From the NCBI RefSeq assembly GCF_013374995.1, contig NZ_CP056030.1, positions 2,636,501 to 2,700,500 on the forward strand: 64,000 bases of DNA. Direction: 5' to 3'. The stretch comes from Pseudomonas eucalypticola. Lineage in GTDB: Bacteria > Pseudomonadota > Gammaproteobacteria > Pseudomonadales > Pseudomonadaceae. The translations under genes were made by a program, and so were the position numbers. Below the pieces are notes generated by a model that was not told where the DNA came from, made no database searches, and saw only the letters and a program-made list of their open reading frames with translations. Below are positions 35,378 through 44,375 of this stretch, in pieces (the first letter of the stretch is position 1; every line of letters begins with the position of its first letter).

Positions 35378-36279
35378 TTCACACCTCCGGTCACTTGGGC
35401 GACTTCACGCTTGAGGTCGGTGATCACGTTTTTCAGGGTTTGTTTCTCTTCGCCAGTCATGCTCTGCAACGGCGCGCGCACGCCACCGGTCGTGTGCCCA
35501 TTGAGCTCACAGCCGTACTTGATCGACTGCACGAACTTGCCGCTTTCCAGGAAGTCCATCAGCGGCATGAACGCCGACATGATCTTGCGGCCTTTGTCGA
35601 AGTCTTTCTCCAGCACGCAGGCCTCGTATAGCGCCACATGCTCGCGGGGAATGAAGTTGGAACCGGCGCACACCCAGCTGCGCGCGCCCCAGGCGAAGAA
35701 TTCCAGTGCCTGGTCATCCCAGCCGCACGACAGGGCAATGTCGGGGTAGTTGCGCGCCAGGAAGTGCAGTTGCGCCATGTCCCCGGAGCTTTCCTTGATG
35801 GCCACGACGTTCTTGCTCGCGGCAATCGCGGCGAAGTAGGCGGCGTCCATGCTCACGCCCATGCGTGCGGGGTAGTTGTAGAGCATGATCGGCAGGTTGG
35901 CGGCGCGGTCCACGGCATGCAGGTGCGCGGCATTTTCCAGTGCCGTGGGCAGGGCATAGGGCGGCGAGCCCACCAGAATGGCGTCCGCCTTGATCTCACG
36001 GGCCGCCTGGGCAAACGCTACCGAGTCTTCGGTGCGGATGGCTCCCGTGCCGATCACCAGGGGCAGGCGGTTGCCGATCACGGCCTTGGCACGGCTACCC
36101 AGTTCAAAGCGCTCCTGTGCCGTCTGGGCGTAGTATTCACCCGTGGAGCCGCCGATAATGATGCCGTGCACCTTGGATTCGATCAGGTATTCAAGGGTAT
36201 CGGTGAAGGCGGCGTGGTCGATCTCGCCTGTGGCGTTCAGCGGGGTAATGGCCGGGGTAAAGATGCCGTCGAAGTTCAT
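35374..36279 (-). CDS. dihydrodipicolinate-synthase-family lyase/deaminase
   Basis: A 301-aa class I aldolase-fold protein. The start at 36279 gives MNFDGIFTPAITPL. The motif GGSTGEYY, the Tyr in LYNYPARMG and the Schiff-base Lys in VAIKESSGD define the DHDPS/NAL superfamily. Members include true DapA, KDG aldolases and the pyrroline-4-hydroxy-2-carboxylate deaminase of hydroxyproline breakdown. It is not in a lysine context and is coupled to ALDH, which favours a catabolic role. Exact substrate unresolved. Confidence 0.87.
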   Translation of the reverse strand: MNFDGIFTPAITPLNATGEIDHAAFTDTLEYLIESKVHGIIIGGSTGEYYAQTAQERFELGSRAKAVIGNRLPLVIGTGAIRTEDSVAFAQAAREIKADAILVGSPPYALPTALENAAHLHAVDRAANLPIMLYNYPARMGVSMDAAYFAAIAASKNVVAIKESSGDMAQLHFLARNYPDIALSCGWDDQALEFFAWGARSWVCAGSNFIPREHVALYEACVLEKDFDKGRKIMSAFMPLMDFLESGKFVQSIKYGCELNGHTTGGVRAPLQSMTGEEKQTLKNVITDLKREVAQVTGGVK

Positions 36280-36308
36280 GGGTTCTCTCCGTAAGGGGGG
36301 GCAGCAGG

Positions 36309-37640
36309 TCAATGGCTGAGCGCGGCGGCGTCGCGCAGGCTCAGGGATCTGGTTTCGGGCGCCATGGCCCAGGCGGCGGCAAGGCCAACCAGGGTCACGG
36401 CGGCGGCGACGTACATGGTGTGGCCGATGCCGACGCTCTGTAGGGAAAAAGGCACCAGGTAGGTGCCTACCGCGGCGCCGATGCGCGACAGCGACGTGCC
36501 GATACCCACGGCGACGGCGCGGATCTCGGTGGGGAACAACTCGTTGGGGTACACCAGTTGCAACACCTGGGCACCGCCAATGAACAACGCATAGGCACCG
36601 AACAGCGCCAGTACCAGCATCTCGTTGCCGTCAGGGAACAGCCCCAGCAACAGCAGGGCCAGCCCCGACCACAGGAAGCTGTGAATGAGCATGCTGCGCC
36701 GGCCCATGACGTTGATCAGTTTGCTGGCGAAGATGCAGCCGATAACGAATAGCAGGGTGATGGCGATGGAGCCGAACGCGGCCCAGTCGCCCTTGAGGTT
36801 GAGCGCCTGCAGCACCTTGGGGGCGAAGGCATACACCGCGAACACGGGAATGATCGAACAGGACCAGAACAGCGTCACGAATACCAGGCGCTTGCCATAC
36901 CCGTTGAGCAGCAACCCCCAGAGCGAGCCGCTGCGGGTATCGGGCTGTTCAGGCAGGTTGGCCAGCGAGAAACCTGGGCCGTATACGCCTTTGATCACTT
37001 CGTCGGCTTCGGCGGTGCGCCCTTTGCTCAATAGCCAGCGTGGCGATTCAGGGGTACCCAGGCGCACCAGCAACAACACCAGGCCGATGGCTGCAGCGCT
37101 GGCGAGCACGTAGCGCCACGCCTGTTCGCCGCCCTGGCTCATGAGCAGGTTGCCGACGATGTAGGCGAACGCCGCGCCGGCAAACCACATGATGGTCAGC
37201 GCCGCCAGGCGTGGGCCGCGGTATCTGCGCGGTAGAAACTCCACCAGCAGTGCCGTGGCCACGGGGTACTCGATACCCACCGCCAGGCCGAGGATAAACC
37301 GGCACACAAACAACGCCGGCGCGGAAGCCACCCACAGTTGTGCCAATGAACAGACAATAAATAGCACGGGACCAATGAAATAAACGCACTTGCGACCTAA
37401 CGAGTCAGTGAGAACGCCACCCAGGAAACCGCCGAAGAACACACCGATCAATGCAGAGGCGGCAATCATGCCTTGCCAGAATTCGCTCAATTGCAACGCC
37501 GCGGACATTTGCAGCATGGCAATGCCGATAATGCTCAGTACATAACCGTCGACAAAAGAGCCGCCGCCGGAGCACAGGGTAAGTTTGCGGTGAAATCCAT
37601 TGAGCGGGACATCTTCAATGCAACGGGTGGAACCTTTCAT
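36309..37640 (-). CDS. MFS transporter, sugar-porter/aromatic-acid symporter-like
   Basis: A 443-aa protein with 12 helices and the MFS loop signatures GVLTDSLGRKCVYF, CRFILGLAVGIEYPVATALLVEFLPRRYRGPR and NELFPTEIRAVAVGIGTSLSR. The features PxxYRG and NELFPTE fit the sugar-porter-like metabolite:H+ symporters. It lies 29 bp upstream of the DHDPS gene in the same operon, so it likely imports the substrate or an intermediate. A REPIN follows its promoter side. Confidence 0.88.
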   Translation of the reverse strand: MKGSTRCIEDVPLNGFHRKLTLCSGGGSFVDGYVLSIIGIAMLQMSAALQLSEFWQGMIAASALIGVFFGGFLGGVLTDSLGRKCVYFIGPVLFIVCSLAQLWVASAPALFVCRFILGLAVGIEYPVATALLVEFLPRRYRGPRLAALTIMWFAGAAFAYIVGNLLMSQGGEQAWRYVLASAAAIGLVLLLVRLGTPESPRWLLSKGRTAEADEVIKGVYGPGFSLANLPEQPDTRSGSLWGLLLNGYGKRLVFVTLFWSCSIIPVFAVYAFAPKVLQALNLKGDWAAFGSIAITLLFVIGCIFASKLINVMGRRSMLIHSFLWSGLALLLLGLFPDGNEMLVLALFGAYALFIGGAQVLQLVYPNELFPTEIRAVAVGIGTSLSRIGAAVGTYLVPFSLQSVGIGHTMYVAAAVTLVGLAAAWAMAPETRSLSLRDAAALSH

Positions 37641-37700
37641 TGTTATCTCCTTGTCGCGGGCGGCCGCAATGACGATTCATTCAAGTCGCGCGCGCTTTTT

Positions 37701-37766
37701 GCAGGAGCTGGCGTGCCAGCGAGTATTGGCAGTCGTCGAAAGTCTCGCTGGCGAGCCAGCTCCCAC
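37701..37766. repeat. REPIN, GGGAGCTGGC type (diverged arms)
   Basis: Arms at 37701-37723 and 37744-37766 are inverted copies with four mismatches and contain GGAGCTGGC and GCCAGCGAG. Same family as 26936-27001. It separates the MFS gene from the FAD oxidase gene, so these may be different transcripts. Confidence 0.8.
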
Positions 37767-37823
37767 ACGGGGCGTTGTTATTTTTGTGAGTGCTAGAGTT
37801 ACAAAGTCAGGTGAAAATAGCGG

Positions 37824-39143
37824 TTAACTTTCCTGGCCCGCGCGGTATTGGCCCCAGGCCAGGTTCAAGTTGACCCCTGCGGACAACAGCGGCTGGGGCG
37901 GGTTGCTGTTGGGGCCAGGTGCCGCCAGCAGGAAGTCGATCAGGTCGCTGCGCTGCCCAGCCAGCCAGTCGGCCAGCAGCGTGCCGGTGACCGTGCCGCG
38001 GGTCACGCCCAGGCCGTTGCAGCACAATGCGCCATAGACATTGCGCGCCAGTTCGCCGAAATGCGCCATGTGGTTGCGCGACATGGCCAGCGAACCGCCC
38101 CAGGTGTAGTCGAAGCCTACGTCCGGCAGCATGGGGAAGCGCTTCTGGAACGAGGCGTGGTGGCGTTTGACGAAGCGCTGCAGGTACTTCTGCTGGCTGG
38201 CGCCGTCAGGGTTGAAACTGAAGCTGTTACGCATCAGCAGGCGGTTGTCCACGGTGCGGCGCAGCGTGCTGCCGAACGGGTCGGCAGGAATCACGCCCCA
38301 ATATGGCTTGCCGCCCAGGCGCGCCTGTTCCTCTTCGGTCAGTGGACGGGTCAGGCTGGCGTAGGTGAACACCGGCAGCATGCGCCCTTTGAGGAAGCCG
38401 AAACTCATGGCGAAGGCATTGTTGGTGAGCACCAGTTTCTCAGCCGTGATCGTCCCCCCGGCATGCACCAGGCGGGCGGTGTCGCCGTACTCCACTTGGG
38501 TAATGACGGTGTTTTCATACAGGGTGACGTTGCTTGGCAGGCTATCGGCGAGCCCGCGTACCAGGGCGGCGGGTTGGATCAGCGCTGTACCCGGCGTGAA
38601 CAGCGCCTGGCGGTAGAACGGGGTCCCGATATGACCGGGCAGTGCTTCCTGGCTGATGAGTTCGTAGGGTTGCTCCAGCTTGTCCAGGCCACGCCGATAG
38701 GCGTCCAGCACGGCGATGCCACGGTCCTCGACGGCGGCCTGGTATTTGCCGCATTCGCGCAGTTGGCAATCAATGTTGTGCTGCTTGATCAATTGCTTGA
38801 GGAGGGTTTGACCGGTCAGGTTGAGCTTGAGGCTCATCGTGGCCACGGCGATGTCGCCAATGTAGTCGTCGGCGCCGATGTCGTGGGGCAAGTCGATAGC
38901 GAAGCCGGCATTGCGCCCCGAGCTGCCAAAGCCCACTTCCTGGGCGTCGACCAGCACGATTTCGTCATCGGGGAAGTGCAGCGCCAGTTGGCGTGCCGTC
39001 GCCAGCCCGGTGAACCCTGCTCCGACCACCACCCAGCGGGCCGTGCGGGTGCCACGGTGGGCAGGTCGCGCCTGTCGGGGTGGTGCCAGGTGGAACCAGC
39101 CACAGGTGGAATCATCTGCCGGGGTATGGGTGACCTTTGCCAT
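37824..39143 (-). CDS. FAD-dependent amine/amino-acid oxidase (DAO family)
   Basis: A 439-aa flavoprotein. The Rossmann motif WVVVGAGFTGLATARQLAL is followed by the glycine-serine FAD segment GFGSSGRNAGFAI, as in PuuB and other DAO-superfamily oxidases. The C-terminus has YGALCCNGLGVTRGTVTGTLLADWL. The ATG at 39143 has AGGTC upstream; an alternative at 39185 lacks a ribosome binding site. It should oxidise a secondary or cyclic amine, or D-amino acid, to an imine. The gene faces the GntR operator region. Substrate is inferred only from context. Confidence 0.85.
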   Translation of the reverse strand: MAKVTHTPADDSTCGWFHLAPPRQARPAHRGTRTARWVVVGAGFTGLATARQLALHFPDDEIVLVDAQEVGFGSSGRNAGFAIDLPHDIGADDYIGDIAVATMSLKLNLTGQTLLKQLIKQHNIDCQLRECGKYQAAVEDRGIAVLDAYRRGLDKLEQPYELISQEALPGHIGTPFYRQALFTPGTALIQPAALVRGLADSLPSNVTLYENTVITQVEYGDTARLVHAGGTITAEKLVLTNNAFAMSFGFLKGRMLPVFTYASLTRPLTEEEQARLGGKPYWGVIPADPFGSTLRRTVDNRLLMRNSFSFNPDGASQQKYLQRFVKRHHASFQKRFPMLPDVGFDYTWGGSLAMSRNHMAHFGELARNVYGALCCNGLGVTRGTVTGTLLADWLAGQRSDLIDFLLAAPGPNSNPPQPLLSAGVNLNLAWGQYRAGQES

Positions 39144-39223
39144 GTCAGCGACCTGAAGGTGATGTGTCGATTCGGGGTGGGTCATTCATCGCGCGGTCAC
39201 GAGAAACGGCTATGAATACTCAA

Positions 39224-39242
39224 TGTATACATCGTGTCGACA
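39224..39242. promoter_or_regulatory. GntR-type operator pair in front of the FAD oxidase
   Basis: Palindrome TGTATACA (39224-39231) followed by palindrome TGTCGACA (39235-39242), centres 11 bp apart, one helical turn. GAATAC lies 11 bp to the left. It sits 80 bp before the oxidase start and matches the core of the site at 39553-39580. The rest of the 480-bp gap to the GntR gene (39186-39666) holds no gene that I can support. Confidence 0.55.
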
Positions 39243-39552
39243 CACTATAGGGCAGCTTTATTCGGGGTGTCTAGGGGTGGACATTCGGCTCGCTAGCGGG
39301 CTTCGAATGGCCGCATCAAGCATCGTTCGGGTGGCTGCAAATACCTCGAAAGCCTTATGCTACGGGCCTTTGCAGCATTTGGACTACGCCGCTGGGAATG
39401 CACGCCAGCGTGTGGCAGGTCGCGCAGGCTCAGCACTCCACCGTTCCCATTGCGACGTCCTACGTATCCACCAGCGACCTGCGCCGAAAAGCGCTTTTTT
39501 GGTAACTTGCTGATAACCAAGCGTTTTCAAAAAAATAAAATGAATTTTTCAG

Positions 39553-39580
39553 GTATTCACGGTGTATACATCGAGAATAC
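39553..39580. promoter_or_regulatory. 28-bp symmetric GntR-type operator in front of gntR
   Basis: GTATTC-4-TGTATACA-4-GAATAC is an exact three-part dyad with outer centres 11 bp on either side of the middle. It lies 87 bp before the GntR start. FadR-subfamily regulators bind GT-N-AC cores like this. It shares an 11-bp identical segment (TGTATACATCG) with the site at 39224. Confidence 0.6.
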
Positions 39581-39666
39581 AACCCGTTGACCGATCCCCG
39601 TCCCCGTGCGAGTCTGGCGCTCATAAGCCGGCCGCTGTCGACGGTAAACACCCTTGGAGGTCGTTT

Positions 39667-40380
39667 GTGAAAAGCGGCAAGAACAGTCTGTATGACGACT
39701 TGAAACGCCAGATTCTGACAATGGAATTGAGCCCCGATGAGGTGCTGGACGAAGTCGGCCTGAGCGAGCGCTATGGCCTTTCCCGCACGCCTGTCAGGGA
39801 GGTGTTTCGCCGACTGGCTGGCGAAGGTTATCTGGACATCCAGGAAAACCGCGGCGCTCGCGTAATCGCCATGAATTACCAGACGTTACGCAATTTCTTT
39901 CTGGTGGCGCCGATGATCTACGCGGCCATCGGCCGCTTGGCGGTGCACAATTTCCGGCCGCGGCAGCTGGACGACTTGAAGCAGACCCAGTATCGGTTCC
40001 GCCAGGCCACCTTGGCCAAAGATCCGCTGGGCATGGTGCTGGAGAACAATCGCTTTCACGAAATCATGGGCGAGATGGCCGGCAATCCTTACCTGGAACC
40101 CAGTCTGGGCCGCCTCTTGATTGACCATGCACGTATTGGCCATACGTTCTACCGGCCTCGCGACCCCGATATGGAGCGGCGCCTGGATACATCGGTAGAG
40201 CACCACGACGCGTTTATCGAAGCCATTGGCAAACATGACGAAAGCGCAGTGGTTGATCTGGTATTTGAACACTGGGAGTTATCCCGGGAAAACATGGAAA
40301 TATTCATCGCGCCGCAAGGGCTCGAAGTCGATGGACTTGGCGATATCTCCAGAGGGGCACAGCCTGGCAAGTGGTCTTGA
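39667..40380 (+). CDS. GntR-family regulator, FadR/FCD subfamily
   Basis: A 237-aa regulator starting at GTG 39667 behind GGAGGTCG. The N-terminal winged helix is LYDDLKRQILTMELSPDEVLDE and LSERYGLSRTPVREVFRRLAGEGYL. The C-terminal all-helical FCD domain includes NNRFHEIMGEMAGNP and EHHDAFIEAIGKHD, with Asp/His residues that usually bind a metal and an organic acid. It is placed between the minus-strand catabolic genes and the ABC importer genes and likely controls both sides through the operators at 39224 and 39553. Confidence 0.9.
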   Translation: MKSGKNSLYDDLKRQILTMELSPDEVLDEVGLSERYGLSRTPVREVFRRLAGEGYLDIQENRGARVIAMNYQTLRNFFLVAPMIYAAIGRLAVHNFRPRQLDDLKQTQYRFRQATLAKDPLGMVLENNRFHEIMGEMAGNPYLEPSLGRLLIDHARIGHTFYRPRDPDMERRLDTSVEHHDAFIEAIGKHDESAVVDLVFEHWELSRENMEIFIAPQGLEVDGLGDISRGAQPGKWS

Positions 40381-40459
40381 TGAAGTAACGTGGCGGCTGG
40401 GCATGCCGTTGATCGGTATGGCCCAGGCGGGTACAGGCGGGCAGTGAACAGGCGTGTCG

Positions 40460-40471
40460 AACAACGTTGTT
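40460..40471. promoter_or_regulatory. palindrome between gntR and the importer operon
   Basis: AACAACGTTGTT is a perfect 12-bp dyad in the 251-bp gap before the binding-protein gene, flanked by CGAACA and TGTTCG. It may be an operator for the GlxA/AraC regulator or another factor. Confidence 0.3.
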
Positions 40472-40631
40472 AATGTTCGGCATGCCGGCAGGCAACAACA
40501 GACAGTGTGAATGAGCCGACCGTTGGAATAAGTTTCCGGCGCGAACTCGTGCGGCTTCAGGTTGTGTGCCGGGCCGCAACATGCAAAAGAAACGTAAACC
40601 CTGTTTTTTATTGCGGATGACGAGGTCAAAC

Positions 40632-41483
40632 ATGAGAAAGATATGGAAGACGCTGTGCGCGGCTGCACTGGCGACAATGGTCATGGCACCGGTACACGCC
40701 GAGGAGAAAACCATTACCATCGGTACGATGGCCTGGGAAGACCTGCTACCTATCACGGGCATCACCCGCAAGGTACTGGAGGACTCCGGCTACACCGTCA
40801 AGGTCGTGGAATTCTCCGAATGGGGGATTGCCTACGCGGCCCTGGGCAAGGGCGACATTCAAGTGTTGGCTTCGCAGACCGACTATGCCGCCAACGATTA
40901 CTGGAACAAGAACAAGACGCGCCTGGACAAACTCTCACCGGTATCCCACGGCCTGTATCAGGGCATTGCCGTTCCAAAATACGTACCCATCGACTCTATC
41001 GACCAACTCAATGACAACGTCGACAAACTGGGCGGCAAGATCATTGGTATCGAACCCGGCTCGGGCCTGATGAGCGACGCTACCAAGGCGGTGAACACCT
41101 ATGGCTTGAAGTTGCAACTGGTGGAAGGCAGTACGGCGGCCATGACGGCGGCACTGAAGTCGGCGGTCGACCGCAAGGAGCCCGTCGCCGTCACGGTCTG
41201 GGAACCGTCTTGGATGGCGCAGAAATTCGACCTCAAGTTTCTCAAAGACCCCAAGGGCGTATTCCCTCCGCCGCAAGGCTACTACTGGATTGGTCACAAG
41301 GGCTTTGCCGCTCAATACCCTCACGCCCGTGAAGTCATGGCCAGCGTGTTCATCCCGGTGGCCGACATCACCGCCATCAACAGCGAAGTCAACGAGGGCA
41401 AGACCATGGACCAGGCTGTGCAGGGCTGGGTCGCCAGCCATGCTGAGCTGCTCAAACGCTGGGAAAGCGTAAAAGAACAATAA
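40632..41483 (+). CDS. ABC importer substrate-binding protein, quaternary-amine (OpuAC/ProX) type
   Basis: A 283-aa periplasmic protein with a signal peptide (MRKIWKTLC..APVHA-EE), start ATG 40632 behind GAGGTC. The mature part is an OpuAC-type domain: GTMAWEDLLPITG, VVEFSEWGIAYAALGKGDIQV, WEPSWMAQKFDLKFL and GYYWIGHKGFA. Several Trp/Tyr residues could form the aromatic cage for a quaternary ammonium group. Ligands in the family include glycine betaine, choline, carnitine and proline betaine. It leads the ABC operon. Confidence 0.9.
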   Translation: MRKIWKTLCAAALATMVMAPVHAEEKTITIGTMAWEDLLPITGITRKVLEDSGYTVKVVEFSEWGIAYAALGKGDIQVLASQTDYAANDYWNKNKTRLDKLSPVSHGLYQGIAVPKYVPIDSIDQLNDNVDKLGGKIIGIEPGSGLMSDATKAVNTYGLKLQLVEGSTAAMTAALKSAVDRKEPVAVTVWEPSWMAQKFDLKFLKDPKGVFPPPQGYYWIGHKGFAAQYPHAREVMASVFIPVADITAINSEVNEGKTMDQAVQGWVASHAELLKRWESVKEQ

Positions 41484-41560
41484 CGACAGGATTTGCTCTG
41501 CCACTGCCGAACTTGGATTAATAGAGAAGCCAGCGAAAACTGGTTCGACGGGTTCCGAAA

Positions 41561-42673
41561 ATGACAATGTCCAACGCAAGTGCAAACGACGTGCTGATTG
41601 ATTGCCAATCGGTGTGGAAGATCTTTGGCCACGATGCCCCCGCGGCGATGAAAGCGGTGGTGGAGCAGGGCCTGAGCAAAACCCGGATCCTGCAAGACTA
41701 CAGCTGCGTGGTCGGCGTGTCCGACGTCAGCCTGCAGGTTCGCCGCGGCGAGATCTTCTGCATCATGGGCCTGTCCGGCAGTGGTAAATCGACGCTCATC
41801 CGCTTATTGAACAAACTGATTATCCCCAGTGCAGGCACGGTGACGGTCAAGGGCCAGGACCTGTCCACTCTCAACCCCACCCAGTTACGCCAGGTGCGCG
41901 CCCGGCACATCGGCATGGTGTTCCAGAGCGTGGCACTGCTGCCCAACCGTACAGTGCTGGAGAACACCGCATTTGGCCTGGAAGTGCAGGGCGTGGGCAA
42001 GGCCGAGCGCTACCAGGTGGCCGAGCGCGCGCTGGCCAAGGTCGGGCTCAGCGACTGGGCCCATCGCTACCCCTCGCAATTGTCGGGCGGCATGCAGCAG
42101 CGCGTCGGGCTGGCCCGGGCGATCACCGCCGACCCTGAGATCATCCTGATGGATGAACCCTTCAGCGCCCTCGACCCGCTGATTCGCCGCCAATTGCAGG
42201 ACGAGTTCCGGCAACTGACCAAAGAGCTGGGCAAGTCCGCTGTCTTCATCACCCACGACCTGGACGAGGCGATCCGTATCGGTGACCGCATTGCGATCAT
42301 GAAGGACGGCGTGATCATCCAGGTGGGCACCGCCGAGGATATCGTTCTCAGCCCGGCGGATGACTATGTGGCCGAATTCGTCGCAGGCATTTCCCGGCTT
42401 CACCTGGTGAAAGCACACTCGGTGATGACGCCGCTGGCGGCCTACCAGGCTGCGCACCCCAACGTCGACATCGGCCGCTTGACCCGCACCACCCCGCATG
42501 CCGATATCGACCAGCTGATTCAGCTGACCATGGCCTCGGACCGCGATGCTTTGGCGGTAGTCGCGGACGGGCAGGTAGTGGGCATCATCACCCCGCGTGA
42601 TCTGCTGCGCGGCGTGCAGGGTATGCCCAGCGAATTCACCGAGGCGGCCATCGCCGTGGAGACGCTGACATGA
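41561..42673 (+). CDS. ABC importer ATP-binding protein (ProV-like)
   Basis: A 370-aa ATPase with Walker A GLSGSGKST at residues 70-78, signature LSGGMQQRVGLARAI, Walker B IILMDEPFSALDP and the switch His in FITHDLDEA. The C-terminal 100 residues have CBS-like features (DALAVVADGQVVGIITPRDLL), as in ProV/OpuAA osmo-transport ATPases, where they sense conditions. Its stop overlaps the first permease start by four bases (ATGA). Confidence 0.93.
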   Translation: MTMSNASANDVLIDCQSVWKIFGHDAPAAMKAVVEQGLSKTRILQDYSCVVGVSDVSLQVRRGEIFCIMGLSGSGKSTLIRLLNKLIIPSAGTVTVKGQDLSTLNPTQLRQVRARHIGMVFQSVALLPNRTVLENTAFGLEVQGVGKAERYQVAERALAKVGLSDWAHRYPSQLSGGMQQRVGLARAITADPEIILMDEPFSALDPLIRRQLQDEFRQLTKELGKSAVFITHDLDEAIRIGDRIAIMKDGVIIQVGTAEDIVLSPADDYVAEFVAGISRLHLVKAHSVMTPLAAYQAAHPNVDIGRLTRTTPHADIDQLIQLTMASDRDALAVVADGQVVGIITPRDLLRGVQGMPSEFTEAAIAVETLT

Positions 42674-43518
42674 ACCTGCCAGATTTCGCCCGCCCATTCG
42701 ATGACACCGTTGACGCGGGCCTGCAATGGTTGTCGGATCACGGGCAGGGCCTTTTCGACTTCGCCAACGCTGCGCTCAAGGGGCTGTACGACGCGGTGGT
42801 GGGGGTCATCGCCTTGCCGCCGTTCTATGCGGTGGCCTTGCTGGTTGCCTTGTTGGGGTGGCACGCGGTAGGCCGGCGCTTCGCCGTGCTCACCTTCGTC
42901 GCGCTGGTGTGCTGTGAGCTGATCGGCCTGTGGCCGGCTACCGTCAGTACGCTGGCGCTGGTGTTGACGGCGACGGTGCTGGCCCTGCTGGTGGGAATCC
43001 CTCTAGGCGTGGCGGCCGGGCTGGCGCCGCGTTTGGACCGCGTGGTGGACCCGTGCCTGGACCTGGTGCAGACCATGCCGCCCTACATCTACTTGCTCCC
43101 GGCCATTGCGCTGCTGGGCTACGGGCCAGCCACCGCACTGCTGGCCACCTTCATCGTCGCGGTGCCGCCGGTGTTGCGCCTGACGTCGCTGGGCATCCGC
43201 ATGACGCCGCGCGAATTCCTCGAACTGGGCGATGCCAGCGGCGTGACGCCCGCGCAGATGTTCTTCAAGATCCGCTTGCCGTTCGCCATGCCCAGCATCA
43301 TGGCCGGCATCAACCAGAGCCTGATGATGGCTTTCGGCATGGTCGTGATCGCGGGCATCGTCGGTTCCGGGGGGTTGGGCGAAGCCATCTACGGTGCGGT
43401 CCGCACCCTGGATATCGCCACGTCGATCAACGCAGCCATTGCCATCGTCATTCTCACCTTGATCCTTGACCGTCTGGCGCAGAGTGCCGTGCGCCATCAT
43501 GCGGGAGAAACCCGATGA
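42670..43518 (+). CDS. ABC importer permease 1 (ProW-like)
   Basis: A 282-aa permease with about six helices and the BPD EAA-loop region ELGDASGVTPAQMFFKIRLPFAMPSIMAG. The N-terminal cytoplasmic or periplasmic extension (DDTVDAGLQWLSDHG) is seen in ProW-type proteins. Coupled by four-base overlaps to the ATPase upstream and to the second permease downstream. Confidence 0.92.
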   Translation: MNLPDFARPFDDTVDAGLQWLSDHGQGLFDFANAALKGLYDAVVGVIALPPFYAVALLVALLGWHAVGRRFAVLTFVALVCCELIGLWPATVSTLALVLTATVLALLVGIPLGVAAGLAPRLDRVVDPCLDLVQTMPPYIYLLPAIALLGYGPATALLATFIVAVPPVLRLTSLGIRMTPREFLELGDASGVTPAQMFFKIRLPFAMPSIMAGINQSLMMAFGMVVIAGIVGSGGLGEAIYGAVRTLDIATSINAAIAIVILTLILDRLAQSAVRHHAGETR

Positions 43519-44366
43519 ATACCCTGGACCTGCATTTTTCTCCGGGCCGATACCTGGCGCCCGTGGTCGATTGGCTGAACCAGCATCTGCACCCGGTGTT
43601 CGTGGCCATCAGCCAGATGATCGAAGCCGTACTGGGCGCGGTGCAGGCAGTTCTGCTGGCGCCGCCACCCTTGATGCTGATCGCCATAGTGGTGGCCCTG
43701 GCGTATGTCCTGGCCCACTGGCGGATAGCGATCTTCGCGGCTGTGATGCTGTTGTTCTGCCTGTTCTCGGGGTTATGGCTGGCCTCGATGCAGACCATCG
43801 CGCTGGTCTCGGTGGCGGTGCTGATATCGGTGGCCGTGGCCTTTCCTTTGGGAGTATTGGCGGCGCGCGTAAAGCGCGTCGACGCATGGGTGAGTCCTCT
43901 GCTCAATGTCATGCAGACGGTGCCGCCCTGGGTGTATCTGATCCCGGCGGTGATGCTGTTCAGCCTTGGCCGGGTGCCGGCGATCATCGCCACCGTCGTG
44001 TACGGCATTCCGCCGATGCTGCGCCTGACCACCCTGGCGTTCAAGCAGCTACCCAAGGACCTGTTGGAGCTGGGCCAGGCGTCGGGCGCCTCGCCGCGTG
44101 ACATTCTGTTCAAGATCGAATTGCCCACTGCTGCGCCGACACTGCTGGTAGGCCTGAACCAGTGCATCCTGCTATCGCTGGCCATGGTCGTGCTCGCCGG
44201 CCTGGTCGGGGCGGGCGGCCTTGGGGCCGAGGTCACCCGGGGCTTGACCCGCATGGAAATGGGCCTGGGCCTGCGCGCGGGTTTGGCGATTGTCGCGGTA
44301 GCGCTGCTGTTGGACCGGTTGTCGCGCGGCGCCCTGCAACGTCATTCACCCCGACAGCTCGCCTGA
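43515..44366 (+). CDS. ABC importer permease 2 (ProW-like paralogue)
   Basis: A 283-aa permease paralogous to the previous gene (VMQTVPPWVYLIPAVML vs LVQTMPPYIYLLPAIAL; EAA region ELGQASGASPRDILFKIELPTAAPT). Two different permeases imply a heterodimeric membrane part, whereas classical ProW is a homodimer. It ends 9 bp before the proline-racemase-like gene. Confidence 0.92.
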   Translation: MNTLDLHFSPGRYLAPVVDWLNQHLHPVFVAISQMIEAVLGAVQAVLLAPPPLMLIAIVVALAYVLAHWRIAIFAAVMLLFCLFSGLWLASMQTIALVSVAVLISVAVAFPLGVLAARVKRVDAWVSPLLNVMQTVPPWVYLIPAVMLFSLGRVPAIIATVVYGIPPMLRLTTLAFKQLPKDLLELGQASGASPRDILFKIELPTAAPTLLVGLNQCILLSLAMVVLAGLVGAGGLGAEVTRGLTRMEMGLGLRAGLAIVAVALLLDRLSRGALQRHSPRQLA

Positions 44367-44375
44367 GGAGGCCCT

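Noticed and set aside
35374..36279. lysine-biosynthetic dapA
   Set aside because: Context is ALDH, MFS and amine oxidase; no lysine genes, so only the superfamily call is kept.
39293..39520. 75-aa frame in the oxidase/gntR gap
   Set aside because: No ribosome binding site or recognisable domain; the region is better explained as promoters and operators.
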